Assembly: GCA_013399015.1 (NCBI GenBank)
Contig: VWZX01010089.1
Location: 503,311 to 567,310 of the forward strand
DNA: 64,000 bases
Direction: 5' to 3'
DNA from: Galbula dea
Taxonomy: Eukaryota; Chordata; Aves; Piciformes; Galbulidae
Below the pieces are notes generated by a model. That model ran no database searches, was not told where the DNA came from, and saw nothing but the letters and a program-made list of their open reading frames with translations. This document shows, one piece after another, positions 1 to 12,871 of the stretch. A program made the position numbers and the translations under genes. Positions within the stretch are counted from its first letter, which is position 1. Each line of letters begins with the position of its first letter.

Positions 1-3000
1 GTGTTCAATCCTTCTGGTTTTTGCCAAGAAGGAAACAAGCCAACAAAAAAAAATCACAGAAAATCAAAGAAACAGATCCAATGAGAAGTTTAAATTCTGT
101 TTTTCTTGGGAAGATGTCTGCTCTTGTTAGATTCTCTAGATAACATCACCCCAGCCAGGGCCCTTTGCCAGCCTGAAGTCTCTGCAGGACACCATCCTCT
201 GTCAGTGCTGTTTAAGCTGAGGGTTTTTTTGTCACTAGAGACTGTAGTTGGTGATGATAATTGGCATTTCTGCAGTGCTTCAGGTTTGAAAAGCCACCCT
301 GGAAGTAAGCTGGTTTCTTTTTCTCTTCAAGACCCTGATGGAAAGAACCAAAATAGAGAAAGTTGATTAATTTGAGAAAGGATCTCCAAATATTCTTTTT
401 CTTTTGCATATGGCCAACAATTTCTTTCTAGGAGACCAAGGGAGGAGAGGCAGATCCTTAGGAAAGTGTGTTCCTGTTGGCTTGTTTTGGGCTAGAGTTT
501 TCCTGGGGAAGACCTAACTTTGCAAATACCTAATTGGAGCATAATGTGATTTTTCAGAGTCAGGGCCTGTGCTTCAATCTGTCTCTCTTTCTGTAATCAG
601 CTCCCTGTCCTATAGAAAGCAGCTGTTGGTACCTGCATATGCTTTGCTCTATGAATAATTCAAATCAAGGTTTGATTTAAAGCTTGCAGCACTTACCAGG
701 AGTCAACAGAGTGATTATGGGATTGGTACTGGGAGAAAGGAGCATCTCTGTTAAAGAGAGAGAGGAGCCAATGCTAGAAGGTAGAAGAGCAAGTTCATTA
801 GTCCTCCCTCTGCCACAGGTGACTTTTGGTGACCTTGTGGTGGAGCTTTTGACTGTCCCTTTGATGTGTAGGTGTTGAAAGGGTGCTATTGTGTCAAAGA
901 AAGGAAGCTATTGTTTCAGGAATCCCCAAAGCCTCCTAAGGTTGATCTGGCTGAAGTTTGTGGTGCTTTCAGCTCCCTTAATTATTAGCAGGTGATATTT
1001 ATGATGCTCAGAGTAAAGTGTTAAAGAATTTAAACCACTGAGTCTTTGGAGGAAATTGCTAGAAACCTCAGGAGGAGAGAGAAAGGTCAAAGTTTCTTCA
1101 CTTTCTGGAAGCAGCAGAGTTAAAAGAGTTTTTAAAGACACCAAAGTTTAATGAAAACCTCCAGTTCTTGCTAAGCTCTGCTGTTGGTCTCTGAGGCTGT
1201 GGCTGTTTGTAGTGGGTTAGGAGACCAATGTCATTGAACTGAATTCCTCTTTAATATGCCACAACTGAAAGGATGATAAGAACACTCTCACATTCCAGAA
1301 AGCTTTTGGATTGTAATAACTTTAATAACTTTACATTAAGCTATGGATTTATATTAAACTGTATCAAATGATGAGGTCCCCCACATCAGGAAGTAGTGCA
1401 AAAATCATTAGCATGACTTTGCTGTGTTGATGGATGGAGCAGCAGATGAACACTGGCCTGCTGCTAAAAAGGTGAACCCTATTAAAATGCTTGTTAATAA
1501 CCTTTTAAAGTGGTTGCCATTTTGCTGTTCACATAATTAAAAGGGAAGGAAAGCTACTCAGGCTAGGAAGTAAAGAGAACTCTTTGGGCCTCCCAACACA
1601 CTTCCTCCAAGCACTTGGAATGCAAAGTTCAAACTTGCAGGTACAGCTGTCAGAGATGGGAAGGTAAAGGCCAGGAAGGCTGTAGTGCATGCCAAGAGGG
1701 CAAAACCAATACTTTCCCTGCTTTCTTATGATCCTGCCTTACTATCTTGAAGTGTTTTGTCCATGGGAAGAGTATTTCCATCCTCTAAACTGGTGTTCCT
1801 GCATGTGTGTTTAGGCTGAGCCACCAACATGACTGAGAAGTAAGTTACCCATTGCAGGGTCCTGGGCCCTGCCACTGAGATGGTTGCAGATGTCCAATTA
1901 GGATGTTTTCCAGCCATGGAGTGGGTTGAATGCTGTGAGTGAAATGAACCTCCTAAGTGTGTTGGGAAGAACCCTGATCACCAAACTAAATAATCCAGAA
2001 CAAATGCCTAAGAGTTTTGACAGACTAACAAATGAAAATGAAGAATAAACCCAAGCTTTTTGGAGTAGTTGTAGCAGTTATCTGGTTAGTTTTCTTTCCA
2101 GGGTAATCATGCAGAGCTCCCAAAAGTAGGGTTGCTATAACATAGTGCTCTGTGTGCTAGGAACAATGATTTGGATGCCATCAGTGAAGTGCTGGTGGCA
2201 AGTCACAGCACTGATTTGGGTCAAATTTGGAGTTGTTTCTGTGAAGGCAAGCTGAGCTTGCCAGTCTCTAAGGAACACATCAAAAGACACCAGAGTGCTT
2301 CCCTCCTAGTTTTAACTCAGCACAAACAACACTACTCTGTAACTAGAGAAAAAGCCTATCTGCTGCTGGAGATGGATTTAGTCTAAAAGCTTTGGAAACA
2401 GCTCTCTCTCTGCCCACCAAGTCCAGATGGAGGAGAGATCCTTTCACCTAGCCTTGCTCCTACTCTAGCATCTTGCAGCAGCTTCCTGGCTTGCACCAAA
2501 GTCCCTGTTGAGTCCCTTCTGGATCTCTAAGGTAAAGTTTTCTTACTGCCATCTCTGGCACTTGGTGCTGATGTGCTCCTGTCCTTCTCCCAGCTTAGTG
2601 AGGCCCTCATCCTCTCCCTGTCCCATCTGAATTTGGGAATCATCTTTCCACACACTGCTAAGGAGCACTCTTCCTTTTCTCCTGCTGCTTTCTTCCCCTT
2701 TGTTGAGCCAAGAGGACAGAGCAGCCTTCCCCCTGGGCTATCTAGCCAGAGCCCTTGAATTGTGGTGTGAGCAAACACTTGTGCCATCAATCACTCTTTC
2801 CCTTGCTAGGAAACTTCACTCCTAGCCAGGGAATCTGGGCAGAGCAGCCTTTATTTCCTTGGAGCAACAGCTTCTTTGTGTCAAGAGCACATCAGCTTTC
2901 TGCTGTGCTAACACATCAGCATTGCAAACAAGGGCAACTGCAGAGCTTGGGATTTAAGAAGGCTAATTTGCTCAGAAGTGGTTGTTGAAGAGCACATAAG

Positions 3001-6000
3001 GCCAAGGCATCTTGCTGGAAGCCTTCCCACCAAATGAATCCCATCACAATCTGGCAGGGCTTGCTTGCTGCCATTTTCCTAAGCACCTTTCAAAGAATCT
3101 GGGAGGTTGTTTTTTTTTTCACTGAGCAACTCCTGTGCACAGATCTGGGAAAATAAGTCTACTTGCTGTTGCTACTGCTTCCCTGGCAGATAAGGATCTG
3201 CTTATAGCAGAGGGATTTTTGGGGTTGCTCTGCCATTAGAGCTATCATGCCAAAACAATGAATAATGGCTCTCCAGGAAAGGCCTGACAGTCAATTATCT
3301 GCCCATACATAGCAAGGTGAAGGCAATAGGTCTGCTCTAATGTCTCCAGTGAGAACTCTTGGGACCTTTGAGCCTTTGGTAGCCATAAAGTGGAATTATT
3401 GCAGTAACTTTTCAGCAGAGTGCTAAAGCTCTAACAGGCTGCCATGTTTTCCATTTGATTTTTCTACTATATTCATCCTTCAGGTATTACTGGATTGGGA
3501 CTTTTTTTTTTTCCAGGGGCCTTGCTTTGTGAACTAATTATGACAAATGGTGATGTGACATCTGTTGCTCACTTTAAATTACCTCTTGGTCTGTTGGAAT
3601 TCATCTTGAAGGCATTTTTGTAATGAATTTTTTTTTTTTCATGAACATTAATAGAACCTGTGGGAGATCTGAAGGAAAAAAGAAATTCACCAATCCTGTC
3701 AAGAAAACAGCAGATGTGTCAGCTGCTTTTTGTTTTCCTGGTAGTTTTTTGTTAGCCTGCTTTCTGTGATGTTAATACAACTGATTTCTAAGGTACTTAA
3801 ATAGCTAACAGGTTATTACACTATGGAGGAATTCTCCTTGAGAAGAGAGTGAATAATGAGGACTCCTCCCAAACATGGAACTGTTTCCATGACCCAAAAG
3901 CTGCTGCCTTCAAGCAACTGAACCTTGTGGCCTTCAGAAGATTGTGCTGTGCTGCCTTGCAGATATATTTCCTCCAAGATTTATGGCTAATTTCTCAAAT
4001 TATCTTTTTTTTCTGTGGTCAGTCTGTAGCAGAGCAAAGGAGTTTATCCCTGTGCTCCAGATGAGAAGTCACTTGCAGCTGTTTGGGTGCCATTCAGTGC
4101 ACCTGATCAACAGGTTACCTCCTGTGCTTCATTCAGAAGTTATTAACTAGGATTTATTAAGTCATGCTGAATGTTTTGTGATGATTCAACCCCTAGGGGA
4201 AGGAAACTCCCTCAGGTTTGTGAGAACTAGCTTTGTGTTGATCTACATCTGTCACAGTTTCTCTGGGTACAAATGGATGCAAGTTGGTTGGTGGGTATTC
4301 ACTTTTGGGAAGGGGAATGCTGCTTATTTGTAAGACCTAAAAAAGAGGAAATTTAGGGGGCATCTTGGAGAAGAGATGCTGGTAGGTTCTGAGATGGTAT
4401 GGAAGCAGTGCAGTCTTTGTGCAGATGGCCTTGATCAAAACAAATCCTTCTGGATGCAGAGATTGTGGAGGCTTGGTGAGGGAAAGATTTCTGAAGGCCT
4501 TTTGTGTCCATATGTAGTGAAACTCCCAGGGACTAGAGTGGGGTTTGCACCTGCTGTAGTGACTGGTAATGCTAGACAGCAGGGTTAGCAGGTCATGAGA
4601 AGCAGGAGGCATTGCACAACAGCAGAATCAACCAGCAGGCATCACACAAGCAGAGGATAAAACCAGTCACTAAGCTTGGCAAGGGAAGAAAGTGGAAAAT
4701 AATTGTTTTCTGCTTTTCCTGAGCTTCATACAGACATTTCCAGAGACCTGTTTTCTGGATGGCTTGAGAAGCTGATGGTTATTTAAAGGACTTTTCACAG
4801 TCCATGGAGATCTTGTTTCTTTTTACTTTTGCATGCTGCTGTTCATTTCATCTTTGAAAGTGGTCATCATCAATTTGATCACATCAACATGTTGCATTTT
4901 GTTCCACAGAAATACCTCAGGAGCTTTTTCTCTGCCATGCTGAGCTCTCCATCCTCTCCACTGCACATTGAGAAGGTGGGGCTGACTCTGTCCAAACACA
5001 CCATCTGTGAGTTCTCCCCCTTCTTCAGGAAAGGTGTTTTTGACTATAGCAGCCATGGGACCAGCTAACTTTGAAGCCAGGAACCTTCTTCTGCTGGAGG
5101 AAGAGAGTCTGAATGGTGCCTTCACTTTTGTGGTGTGAGAGAAATGGGGAGGGAGAAAAGAAGTTCTCTTCTTCCATACCTGGGAAGCTGCATCTGAAGA
5201 TCTCCAGACAGTTACACCCTGATGCTAGCCTGTGTCCTTCACCAGCTCTCATATTAGTGCCTGCATTCTCCTGGCATGGGGTATATGGACATTTTTGTGT
5301 CAGTTGCTCTGTTAATAGTGTACAAAGATTCTGACTCTCCTGCTGGGCTTGGATCCACCCTTTAGTGGGAGTTCTTCCTTCCCATTTGCTCAGACAATTT
5401 GTTCTGGTGTTTACCAGGGTGGTGTGTCATGCTGACAGAGGCTTTCTGAGCAGCCTTTTGGTTTCTGTTCAAGCTGTTCCTTAAAGAACACTTCTTCTTT
5501 TGTTTCCTTCTAGCATCCTGTGGTGTTTAAGGTAATGCTCATACTCCAGTGTTTGTTCTTTTTTTCCCCTTCCAGACACATTTTAACTATTTGACTGTAT
5601 AATTGTACAGTTTTCCTCAGAAGAATTTAAAAGGCCTGGGTAACTTGAATGTTTACAAAAGATCTCTCTGCAGCAGAAAGAATATCATTTTAAGCTCAGT
5701 AAAAGTCTTCCACACTTGGCTGTTTTGAAGCAGACTGAATGGCTCAGCATTAATTAAGCAGCAGAGGAAGCAATAGTTAGTGAAGAGTGAGCTCAGCACC
5801 TTTGCAGCTTTTCTCATTACCCAGACTGTAAGTAGATGCTGTGCACTGCACAGAGCTCAGAGCTATGCATAAAGCTAATGCAAAGGACTTGGATTTCTGG
5901 TTTTGTTGTTGAAAAAGAACTTCTTCCCAGTAGCAGAATGCTGTAAAACCTGCATTTGTATTTTACTTGCATGGGTTAAGATTGACAGGATTTGCCTGCT

Positions 6001-7167
6001 AGTACTTCAGACTTACTCAGGACTCCTTCAGACTTGCACATGTATATATACAGGTAGAACTTGTTTTATATTGCTGAAGAGCCAAAAATATATATATGTA
6101 CTGTAACTGGAATACATGATAATATGTAATTGGTTGTATAAAAATCAGAAGCAAACAACTCCCAGTTCTAAAAACACTCAGTGAAAGGTAAGTTCTGTGT
6201 CTCATTTGTTACAAGCTTGAAGCATTCTTTGTAAGTTGCCATCCTTGACCACCAGTAGGTCTTGGTAAGCAAACTGTTTGCTGTTGTAGAAAATGATTAT
6301 TAAAACCTAAAGTAATAACAGTGGTGACCTTCTTATTTTGTGACTTAAATGAGAGGACCAGCAATGTTTTGCTTTGAATATGATGTATAAAGGTAATTGG
6401 CTTCCATGAGGAAGCCTAGCCTGCTGCAGTGAGCATTTCTAATCAAAAAGCAGAAAAGTCTGTTAGAATGGGACATTTAAATATTGAGTGTTTTGATTGT
6501 TTTGATTCATTTCAGTGACAACAAAAGTTAGGGTAAAAACTCTCAACCACTAGAGCCCTGTTATCAGCAGGGTAGAATTTTAATGTCTCTGGCTATGTCT
6601 GACTGTATCTGACTCTGTTTGACTTGGACATCTGAATACCTTCAGCTGGGAGCCAGGTCTTTAAGCTAAATTCCAATCAAACCTGTTGGTTCCCAAACTG
6701 GTTTTGCACCAGTCCCAGCTGTTCCCAGTCTCCCTTGGGCACTGGAGCACTGTCATCACCTTTTGATCAGTGACAGTGACCCAACCTCATGGTCCTTACC
6801 CTGCCCTGTGCCTGTATTGCACCTCTCCAATCTCTCCAGGGGCCTTTTTGTGCATGTCTCACCCCCCCTCCAGTGACCAAGAGGCCATGTCCTCCCTTCC
6901 TTCCACATTCCCCATGTGGCTGTGCTTGTGCTTCCTGACTCAGAAAGCAGAGGTTGGATGCTTGCTGGTTCCTGTGGTGAGCTGAGTGACTGGAGCCTGA
7001 TGTTGCTGCACGCGTTAATGGAAGATTGCTAACTTCACTTGACTCTCTTACTCTGAAGCTCATACAAGTGCTTCAGAGGCATAGATTGGGCATAGTGTTG
7101 CTGGGTATTATATTTGACCCTAAAACTTAGGGTCAAAACAGTTTAGAACTTCCTCATCACAGATGAA
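1..7167. other. Unique non-coding stretch, no gene seen
   Basis: No recognisable gene, CR1 fragment or LTR is visible in this 7.2-kb stretch. Open frames are short (100 codons or fewer), lie on both strands and resemble nothing I recognise. The sequence is AT-leaning and CpG-poor with scattered poly-T runs (around 3111, 3505 and 3630) and a short AT repeat near 6087. It reads as intergenic or intronic vertebrate DNA. Confidence 0.6.
6087..6098. repeat. Short (AT)n microsatellite
   Basis: An ATATATATAT tract of about 12 bases follows an A-run. It is too short to be notable beyond being a possible length polymorphism. Confidence 0.7.
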
Positions 7168-7467
7168 GCAGGGGCAGGAGCTGATCTCTTCTCTCTGGTG
7201 ACCAGCAACAGAATCGGGGGCAGTGGCATGAAGCTGCACCAGGGGAGGTTCAGGCTGGATACTAGGAGAAGGTTCTTCACCCAGAGAGTGGTGGAGCATT
7301 GGAACAGGCTCCCCAGGGGTGCAGTCACAGCACCAACACTCATGGGCTTCAAAGAGCACTTGGCCAATGCTCTTAGACACATGGGGTGACCTTGGGGTTG
7401 TCCTGTGCACAGACAAGAGCTGGACTCAATGATCCTTGTTGGTCCTTTCCAGCTCAGGATATTTTGT
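7168..7467 (+). mobile_element. CR1 LINE, 3' part with end of ORF2
   Basis: This is a 5'-truncated CR1 non-LTR retrotransposon on the plus strand. Frame 7198-7389 encodes the end of the CR1 ORF2 protein, with the family signature [16 protein letters not shown], then VVEHWNRLPRG and a GFKEHLA segment before the stop. The 3' untranslated part follows with the typical GGACTCAATGATCCTTGTTGGTCCTTTCCAGCTC ending, given here only as its general form: an ACTCRATGATC core near 7424 and a TTTCCAGCTC core near 7446. Truncation at the 5' end is normal for CR1. The frame is short and the copy is dead. Confidence 0.92.
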
Positions 7468-8816
7468 TTCTCCCTTGGTCTGCTCCCCACCCTACCTCAT
7501 TGCAATGCAGTGTGGGAAAGAATCAATGCTTCAGAGTTGTAAAAGATGGGTTTGACACAACTGTAAAGCATTATTTGCTGTCTGCCACTGCTGTGAAGGT
7601 TTGCAAAGTAGAGGTTGCATGTAGGCATGGGATTACTGGGTTTTGACATGCATCCTGAGTTACTCTCAGTCTATAAGGTCTCAGTGAGCTATCTGTTCTT
7701 CAGTTGACTTACTACTACATGAGGATGCCTTGAGGAACATCAGCTGGTGTTTTGTCTTGACTGGTAAAAAGTCTCCATTACTCCTGGGTCAGTTAAGGCT
7801 GAATTTGGATCTTGCTTGCTGAACATCTGCTGCACAAACCCACTTTCTGCAGATGTCCTCCCTGCTGCTAAGTGCTTTCTCATGGTAAGAAGCACAGAGC
7901 CTGACAAGCAAAATTCCATCCTGCTGCTTGACAAGTGCTGGTCTGCAAGAAGGGTTGAGCACTCAGGACCCTCAGAGGTAAGTCCCATGCTTTGTGTCAT
8001 TTTAGATTTGGACAACCTCTGTAAGAAAACCAGAAGCAGACAGAGAGTTCAGTGAAAAGTGTGAATATTGGTATTTTTTGCATGGATTTAAAAGAAAACT
8101 TGGGCACAGTTTCTGTCTGCAGTACAAATTAACTCAGGGAGGACCAGATGCTCTGGTGGTGTAAACCTGCCAATGAGGTGGTTAATTTATGTTGGCTAGT
8201 TTATCTGGCCTGCAGCATTAAATGTGTACATTGCACATACCAAAGTAAAGGCTGATTAATCACTCCATTTAAATTGTCATCAAGTTAAAAGCTATGGAAA
8301 TGCAAGTGTAAGCAGGCAATTAGAACCACAACCTCAGGCTACCAGCTTTTCCCACCTTCTTATCTATCCTTCAGTGGTATCTAGAGTTTTAATCAAGGAC
8401 TGAAAGTTCAGGCTAGACTAAGAGGCATCTTTCAGTAAGAAGAAAAATCTGATGGCTCTTTATGACCTACAGTCTTTAAACCCAGCATTGTGAAAGTTAT
8501 CTCCAGGGCTGGTGGAGCTGGCTTTTCTAAGTGCCTCTGCTTGGCATCAGTGAAGTCCTTAAGTGAAACCTTGACTTCTGTATCAGACCTTTTTGACTTT
8601 GCCATCCTTGCCCAACAGTGTGTTCTTCATGTTAACCTGTTTGGATGCTGCCTTGAGTCAGCCTCTGTGGTATTCTCTTTTTTCATTAAGCTATGGAGCT
8701 TAAATCCCAGATTAAAGCTGAGTTTTAGTCAAGTTCTGCAAAACTCAGTGTTCTTGGGTTTGGTATTGTGGATTACATCAGAAATCAGAATTGCAAGAGG
8801 AGGAGGGTGAGGGGGA

Positions 8817-8850
8817 GATGATGATGATGTTTATTTTTCATTATCATCAT
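8817..8850. repeat. (GAT)n / (ATC)n short inverted microsatellite
   Basis: A GATGATGATGATG run at 8817-8829 is followed about 12 bases later by its complement (ATCATCAT at 8843-8850). The pair could fold as a small hairpin with 8 perfect pairs. It probably arose from trinucleotide slippage. Confidence 0.7.
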
Positions 8851-10678
8851 TATTCCTGTGTGACCTGGGAAACCTCAGTGTGATTTCAGGACTTCTGCAT
8901 CACAGTTGTCTTTTATTCTGAAACTACCTGCACATCAACTCACTGCTGTTCCATTGAGTTCAACAGGAGACCAGGTAATGACCTGCTACTGAAAAACAAA
9001 CAAGCTGTGGCACATTTCCACCTATAACCACCTCTAATTCTCCTCATTTTAGTAGCTGAGCAACAGGGGCAGAGTGCTGGACAATGCAGGGGCCATACAG
9101 CACTCTGAAAGGTTAGCATAAGGCTGTGGGAGCAATTAGAGATCTAGAGAGCTCAGTTTGTCCTGGATGCCAATCTGTCCAGTTTTGAGCTTGGGAGTGC
9201 TCATTAGTGCAGTGTAGATAAAAGAAATTGCCAGTTCTGGGAAGCAAATGCTTCCAGGAGGTAGAGTGAACACCCCCTGTGCTCCAACACAGAGAGGTTG
9301 CTCAACAGCATGTGAAATCAGAGCCTTGGACAAGCTTCCAAGCTGCCTGAGTGTATTGATTCTGGCATCTGCTTCCATAAGCAGGTGCTCAGGTTTATGT
9401 GTCCAGATGAAGTTACCTCTTAACATCTTCATTATGTGCCAGGCTTTGGCTTGATTTGTTGTGTGAGTAGCACTGGGCATTGTGAGGAAAGGCAGTGGAG
9501 GGGGGAAGGGTGCCAAAAAAACTTGCAGTGAAATGAAAACAAACAAACAATCCAGAACCAAGGGCTTGCTTTAAAAACATATATCACAAATTTCTTCATC
9601 TGTGTGAGCAATAACATTTGCATAGAATTATCTACTGAACAGAACCAGAATTGCTCAAAAGGTGGCAAATCCACCAGCAAATGAGGACATCCTTCAGCAC
9701 AGCTCATCCCATAAGCAAGAGGATTTCACTTCTCCTGTTCTCTTGCAATGGTGGAGCAAGGGTTTTGTGTCCCAGTGAGAAATGCTTCCCAGTCTTAACT
9801 GAGACTTTCTTAGGGTCTGTTGGTAACCAGGTATTCCATTCTGTGTGTGTTAAGTCAAGGATGGTGTTTGGAAGTCATACTGAGTAGTCTGGCCTTGAAA
9901 TTTGGGGTGAGATTTTCCAGGGCAAGTTTTGGCTGCTTTATTCACACCCATCTGGCTTCCTGCCCCTTGGAGGACAAAAGGGCAGGAATAATTTTCACAG
10001 TACCACTACAGAAGCTGTGGTAGTACCTATCCAGCAAGAACTTGACAAGGCTGGTAGATGAGACTGCCTTGATTCTGGAAAATCAGTGGCAAGAGGACTG
10101 AGTTGGGTTGGGTGATTTGTTTTCCAGGTAGCAGTGGTTGGGCTGCAGAGAGCTCTCTGCTGGAAATTCCAGGGTCACTCTCCCTCTCTCCCTGGAGATA
10201 CACTGAACTTACAAGAACTACTGTGTTTCCTGAACCTGTCTGCACTTTGGCCAATGTTCACTGTTCAGCTAGAAACTTTTCTTCCTCTGGTAGGCACCCA
10301 TTCAAAATGCAGCACACAGGTGGTGGCAGGAGGGTAGAGGCAGAAGGAGACCAGGAAAGGTGCTGGTGCTGCTTGGGCACCTCAAGAGCCAACTCTTGAT
10401 GCCTCTTCCCCAGTTTAACCTACCTGAGGAAGCTCAGCACTCTGACTACTTCCTATGACTTGTCACAAGCAGTGGCAGAGGAGCTGCTCTGTGGTTGCTC
10501 TCTGGGTTTCCAGTGACAGTCAGCTCCTCTGCTTCATTTGCCCAAGGCCTTTTGAAAGCAAATCACCTTTCAGCTGCAGTTGTTTTGGAGATTAAATGCA
10601 CATGTTGTGTTGATCCCTTTTCATTCCCTTGGTGTAATTTGTTTACTGTCCCCTTCCATATTGCCAGAGATGTGGAGG

Positions 10679-10692
10679 AAAAAAAAAAAAAA
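10679..10692. repeat. A14 homopolymer run
   Basis: Fourteen consecutive A residues. No coding-like sequence, target-site duplication or retrocopy body was recognised upstream, so I call only a homopolymer and not a processed pseudogene. Confidence 0.8.
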
Positions 10693-10900
10693 GCAAGCTG
10701 AAGTACCCATTTGTTTTTGTATTTCCTCTCTGTTCCTTCAGCTTTATGATGTTCAAAACCTTCTGGTTTCACCTTCACATAGAAATGCACCTTCAAGGAC
10801 AATTTTACACTCTGGTTGGTCTCCAGGTAACCTAAATTTTTCATTCCCTTATTATTAAACCCAAGCTTATAACTGAAACTGAACTCTCATCCCTTTTCAA

Positions 10901-10992
10901 ATTAACCCCTTGGTGCAAAATGTCAGGGATTTTCCAACTCTATCAAATGGAAGTCACTGAAGCTGGGAACCTATTGACACCAAGGGGTTAAT
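10901..10992. repeat. 15-bp perfect inverted repeat (92-bp unit)
   Basis: ATTAACCCCTTGGTG at 10901-10915 is matched by its exact complement CACCAAGGGGTTAAT at 10978-10992, with 62 bases between the arms. The arms are mixed-composition sequence, so the match is not a low-complexity effect. The unit could be a short non-autonomous DNA-transposon remnant with terminal inverted repeats, or a palindromic hairpin. No clear target-site duplication flanks it. The function is unknown. Confidence 0.75.
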
Positions 10993-11268
10993 CCATTAAC
11001 CACTACTTAATGTCCTCAGCTTTAATCTGCAGAATCACAGCTAGCAATGTGACTTACTAACCCCACCTCAAACTTGTCCAAGAACAGGTCTTATTAGGTC
11101 TTTTTTTTGAGGGGGGAGGGGAATAGACTTGGGAGAAAACCAAACAACTTCACAACTGTAAAGGAAAAGAAATCAAGGGCCTGGGAGTGGAAACCAGCTA
11201 TAATTATGGGGAGATGCATCCCATGTAAGAGGCCTTTGGACAAACCCAACTCTTAATTATAAAAAAAA

Positions 11269-11576
11269 TCACAGAATCATTAAGGTTGATGGAGATCTCC
11301 ATGATCATCAAGTCCAACCATCAACCTGTCACCACCATGCCACTAAACCATGTCCCCAAGTACCACATTTATATGTTTTTTGAACCCCTCCAGGGATGGT
11401 GACTCCACCACTGCCCTGGGCAGCCTGGGCCAATGCCTAACAACTCTTTCAGGGAAGAAATGTTTCCTGATATCTAATCTAAACCTCCTCTGGTGCAACT
11501 TGAGGCCATTTCTTCTTGCCTTCTCACTGGTAACCCCAGAGAAGAGACCAACCCCTATTGTGCTCCAACCTCCATA
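11269..11576 (-). mobile_element. CR1 LINE, 3' part, minus strand
   Basis: A 5'-truncated CR1 copy lies in reverse orientation, so its 3' end is at the low-coordinate side (TCACAGAATCATTAAGG). The minus-strand frame reaching from 11343 into the flank carries the ORF2 C-terminus: [52 protein letters not shown]. It is closely related to the copies at 30583 and 42561 (same [19 protein letters not shown] ending), so all three belong to one subfamily. The longer 144-codon frame extends past the element into unrelated sequence and is not a gene. Confidence 0.93.
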
Positions 11577-12741
11577 CAGGTGCCTGGGGGCTGGAGCAGA
11601 CTGGGCAGACTGATCTGGAGTGGCTTCCTGCAGGGGAGGGCTGTTGCCTTTAGCTGAGCTGTCCCCCAAATCTCTCAGCTCTGGGCACATTTCTCTCCCA
11701 ACAGCCAGTCCAGCTGCATGACCACATGTGTGTGGGGCCACTGGGACAAGTGCAGGCAGTGCTGTTGCTAAGGGCACGTGGATGTCTCAGAAAGCCACAG
11801 CAGGGCATGAGAGAGGAGGGGGAGGAAGGCTCCAAGGCATCCCCCACCCCTACTCCCAGAGCTGGAGCTCTTGACAGATGGTTTACATGTTGGAGAAATC
11901 AAAGCCAGGATTTCTACAGAGACCCCAGAGAGCCTTTCCTGGCCATCTAATAGCTCAGGTAATGCAAATAGGCCAGGGAGTCCATCTGACTCCATCCCCA
12001 AATGCTCCCTCCCTGCAGTGTGTTGGGGTGGGAGAGCTGTGGCCAGATGGTGAGGAGAACCTCAAGGGTGTGGGCAGCACCAGGACAAGCACTGCCCACC
12101 CCTGTCCCAGCTCTGCACAGCCATTTGGCTCCTTCCCCACACCTCTCCAGTATCAACTGGGACCACAGCATCATTTTCTGGCCACACAAACCAGTTTTAA
12201 AAGCAAGATGTGATGGGCAGGGAATGGGGGAGTGAGCATGGATTTGCAGAGGATGATAAATCTTTGGGCATTCAGGTGTTTGGAGGAGTGGGCTCCAAAA
12301 AACAATACACATTCATTGTTTCTTCCTTGGTGAAACTCTGATTGCAAGGGTTTTAAGGTCTTTAAGGCTGGAGGCTGGCAGTTTTGCTTTGTGTTATTCC
12401 AGATGTGCTGGTTTACAGTAAGACACTAGGTCTTACCATCACCTGCTGGTTCTTCTCCAGAACAGCCTTGAGAAGCAGTTTCCCCAACAGATCTGCATGT
12501 CCATCCCTACCAAGGAGGTTTTAGAAGGTACTTGCTCCAGGAGAGTGTGTTCCCAGTACCCCCAATTCTGGGGAAGTGCTAAATTAGGCTATTAGTTGAT
12601 ACATTCAACTCCACAAATTCCCATTTATATCATTATAAATCTGTCTCCACAGAGCCACCATTTTTATGGTGATGATCCCTCCTATTTACATAAAAATAGC
12701 AGGACACAAAGTGAATTATGTATTCCAACCTGCATTTCTCC

Positions 12742-12756
12742 TTTTTTTTTTTTTTT
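12742..12756. repeat. T15 homopolymer run
   Basis: Fifteen consecutive T residues. On the minus strand this would read as a poly-A tail, but no transcript-like body was recognised on the right-hand side. Confidence 0.8.
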
Positions 12757-12870
12757 GCCCAGAATTTACACATGCAGAATAAATTACTTTCTCCTTCTTA
12801 AGCAACAGTAATCATCAGTAATGTGCAGAAACATTCATAACTCTGGTCTCACATGAAAGCTACTTTTCCC

Positions 12871-12871
12871 N
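12871..12871. other. Undetermined base (n)
   Basis: This is the single ambiguous base in the window. It indicates a draft assembly or an unresolved heterozygous position and affects no feature. Confidence 0.99.

Larger units (their letters stand above)
7468..11268. other. Unique non-coding stretch
   Basis: No gene is seen. A 141-codon minus-strand frame at 9136-9561 has no recognisable domain and is treated as chance. The stretch holds a GAT/ATC hairpin-like repeat at 8817-8850, an A14 run at 10679-10692 and the inverted repeat at 10901-10992, each listed separately. Confidence 0.55.

Noticed and set aside
4823..5125. 100-codon minus-strand frame opposite a 79-codon plus-strand frame
   Set aside because: Both strands are open in the same place with no recognisable domain. 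Neither is convincing.
9136..9561. 141-codon minus-strand frame
   Set aside because: No recognisable motif and no splice or regulatory context.
10679..10692. A14 run as the tail of a processed pseudogene
   Set aside because: No transcript-like body or target-site duplication was seen next to it.
11343..11777. 144-codon minus-strand frame as a host gene
   Set aside because: Its C-terminal half is the CR1 ORF2 end, and the rest is flanking sequence that is open by chance.
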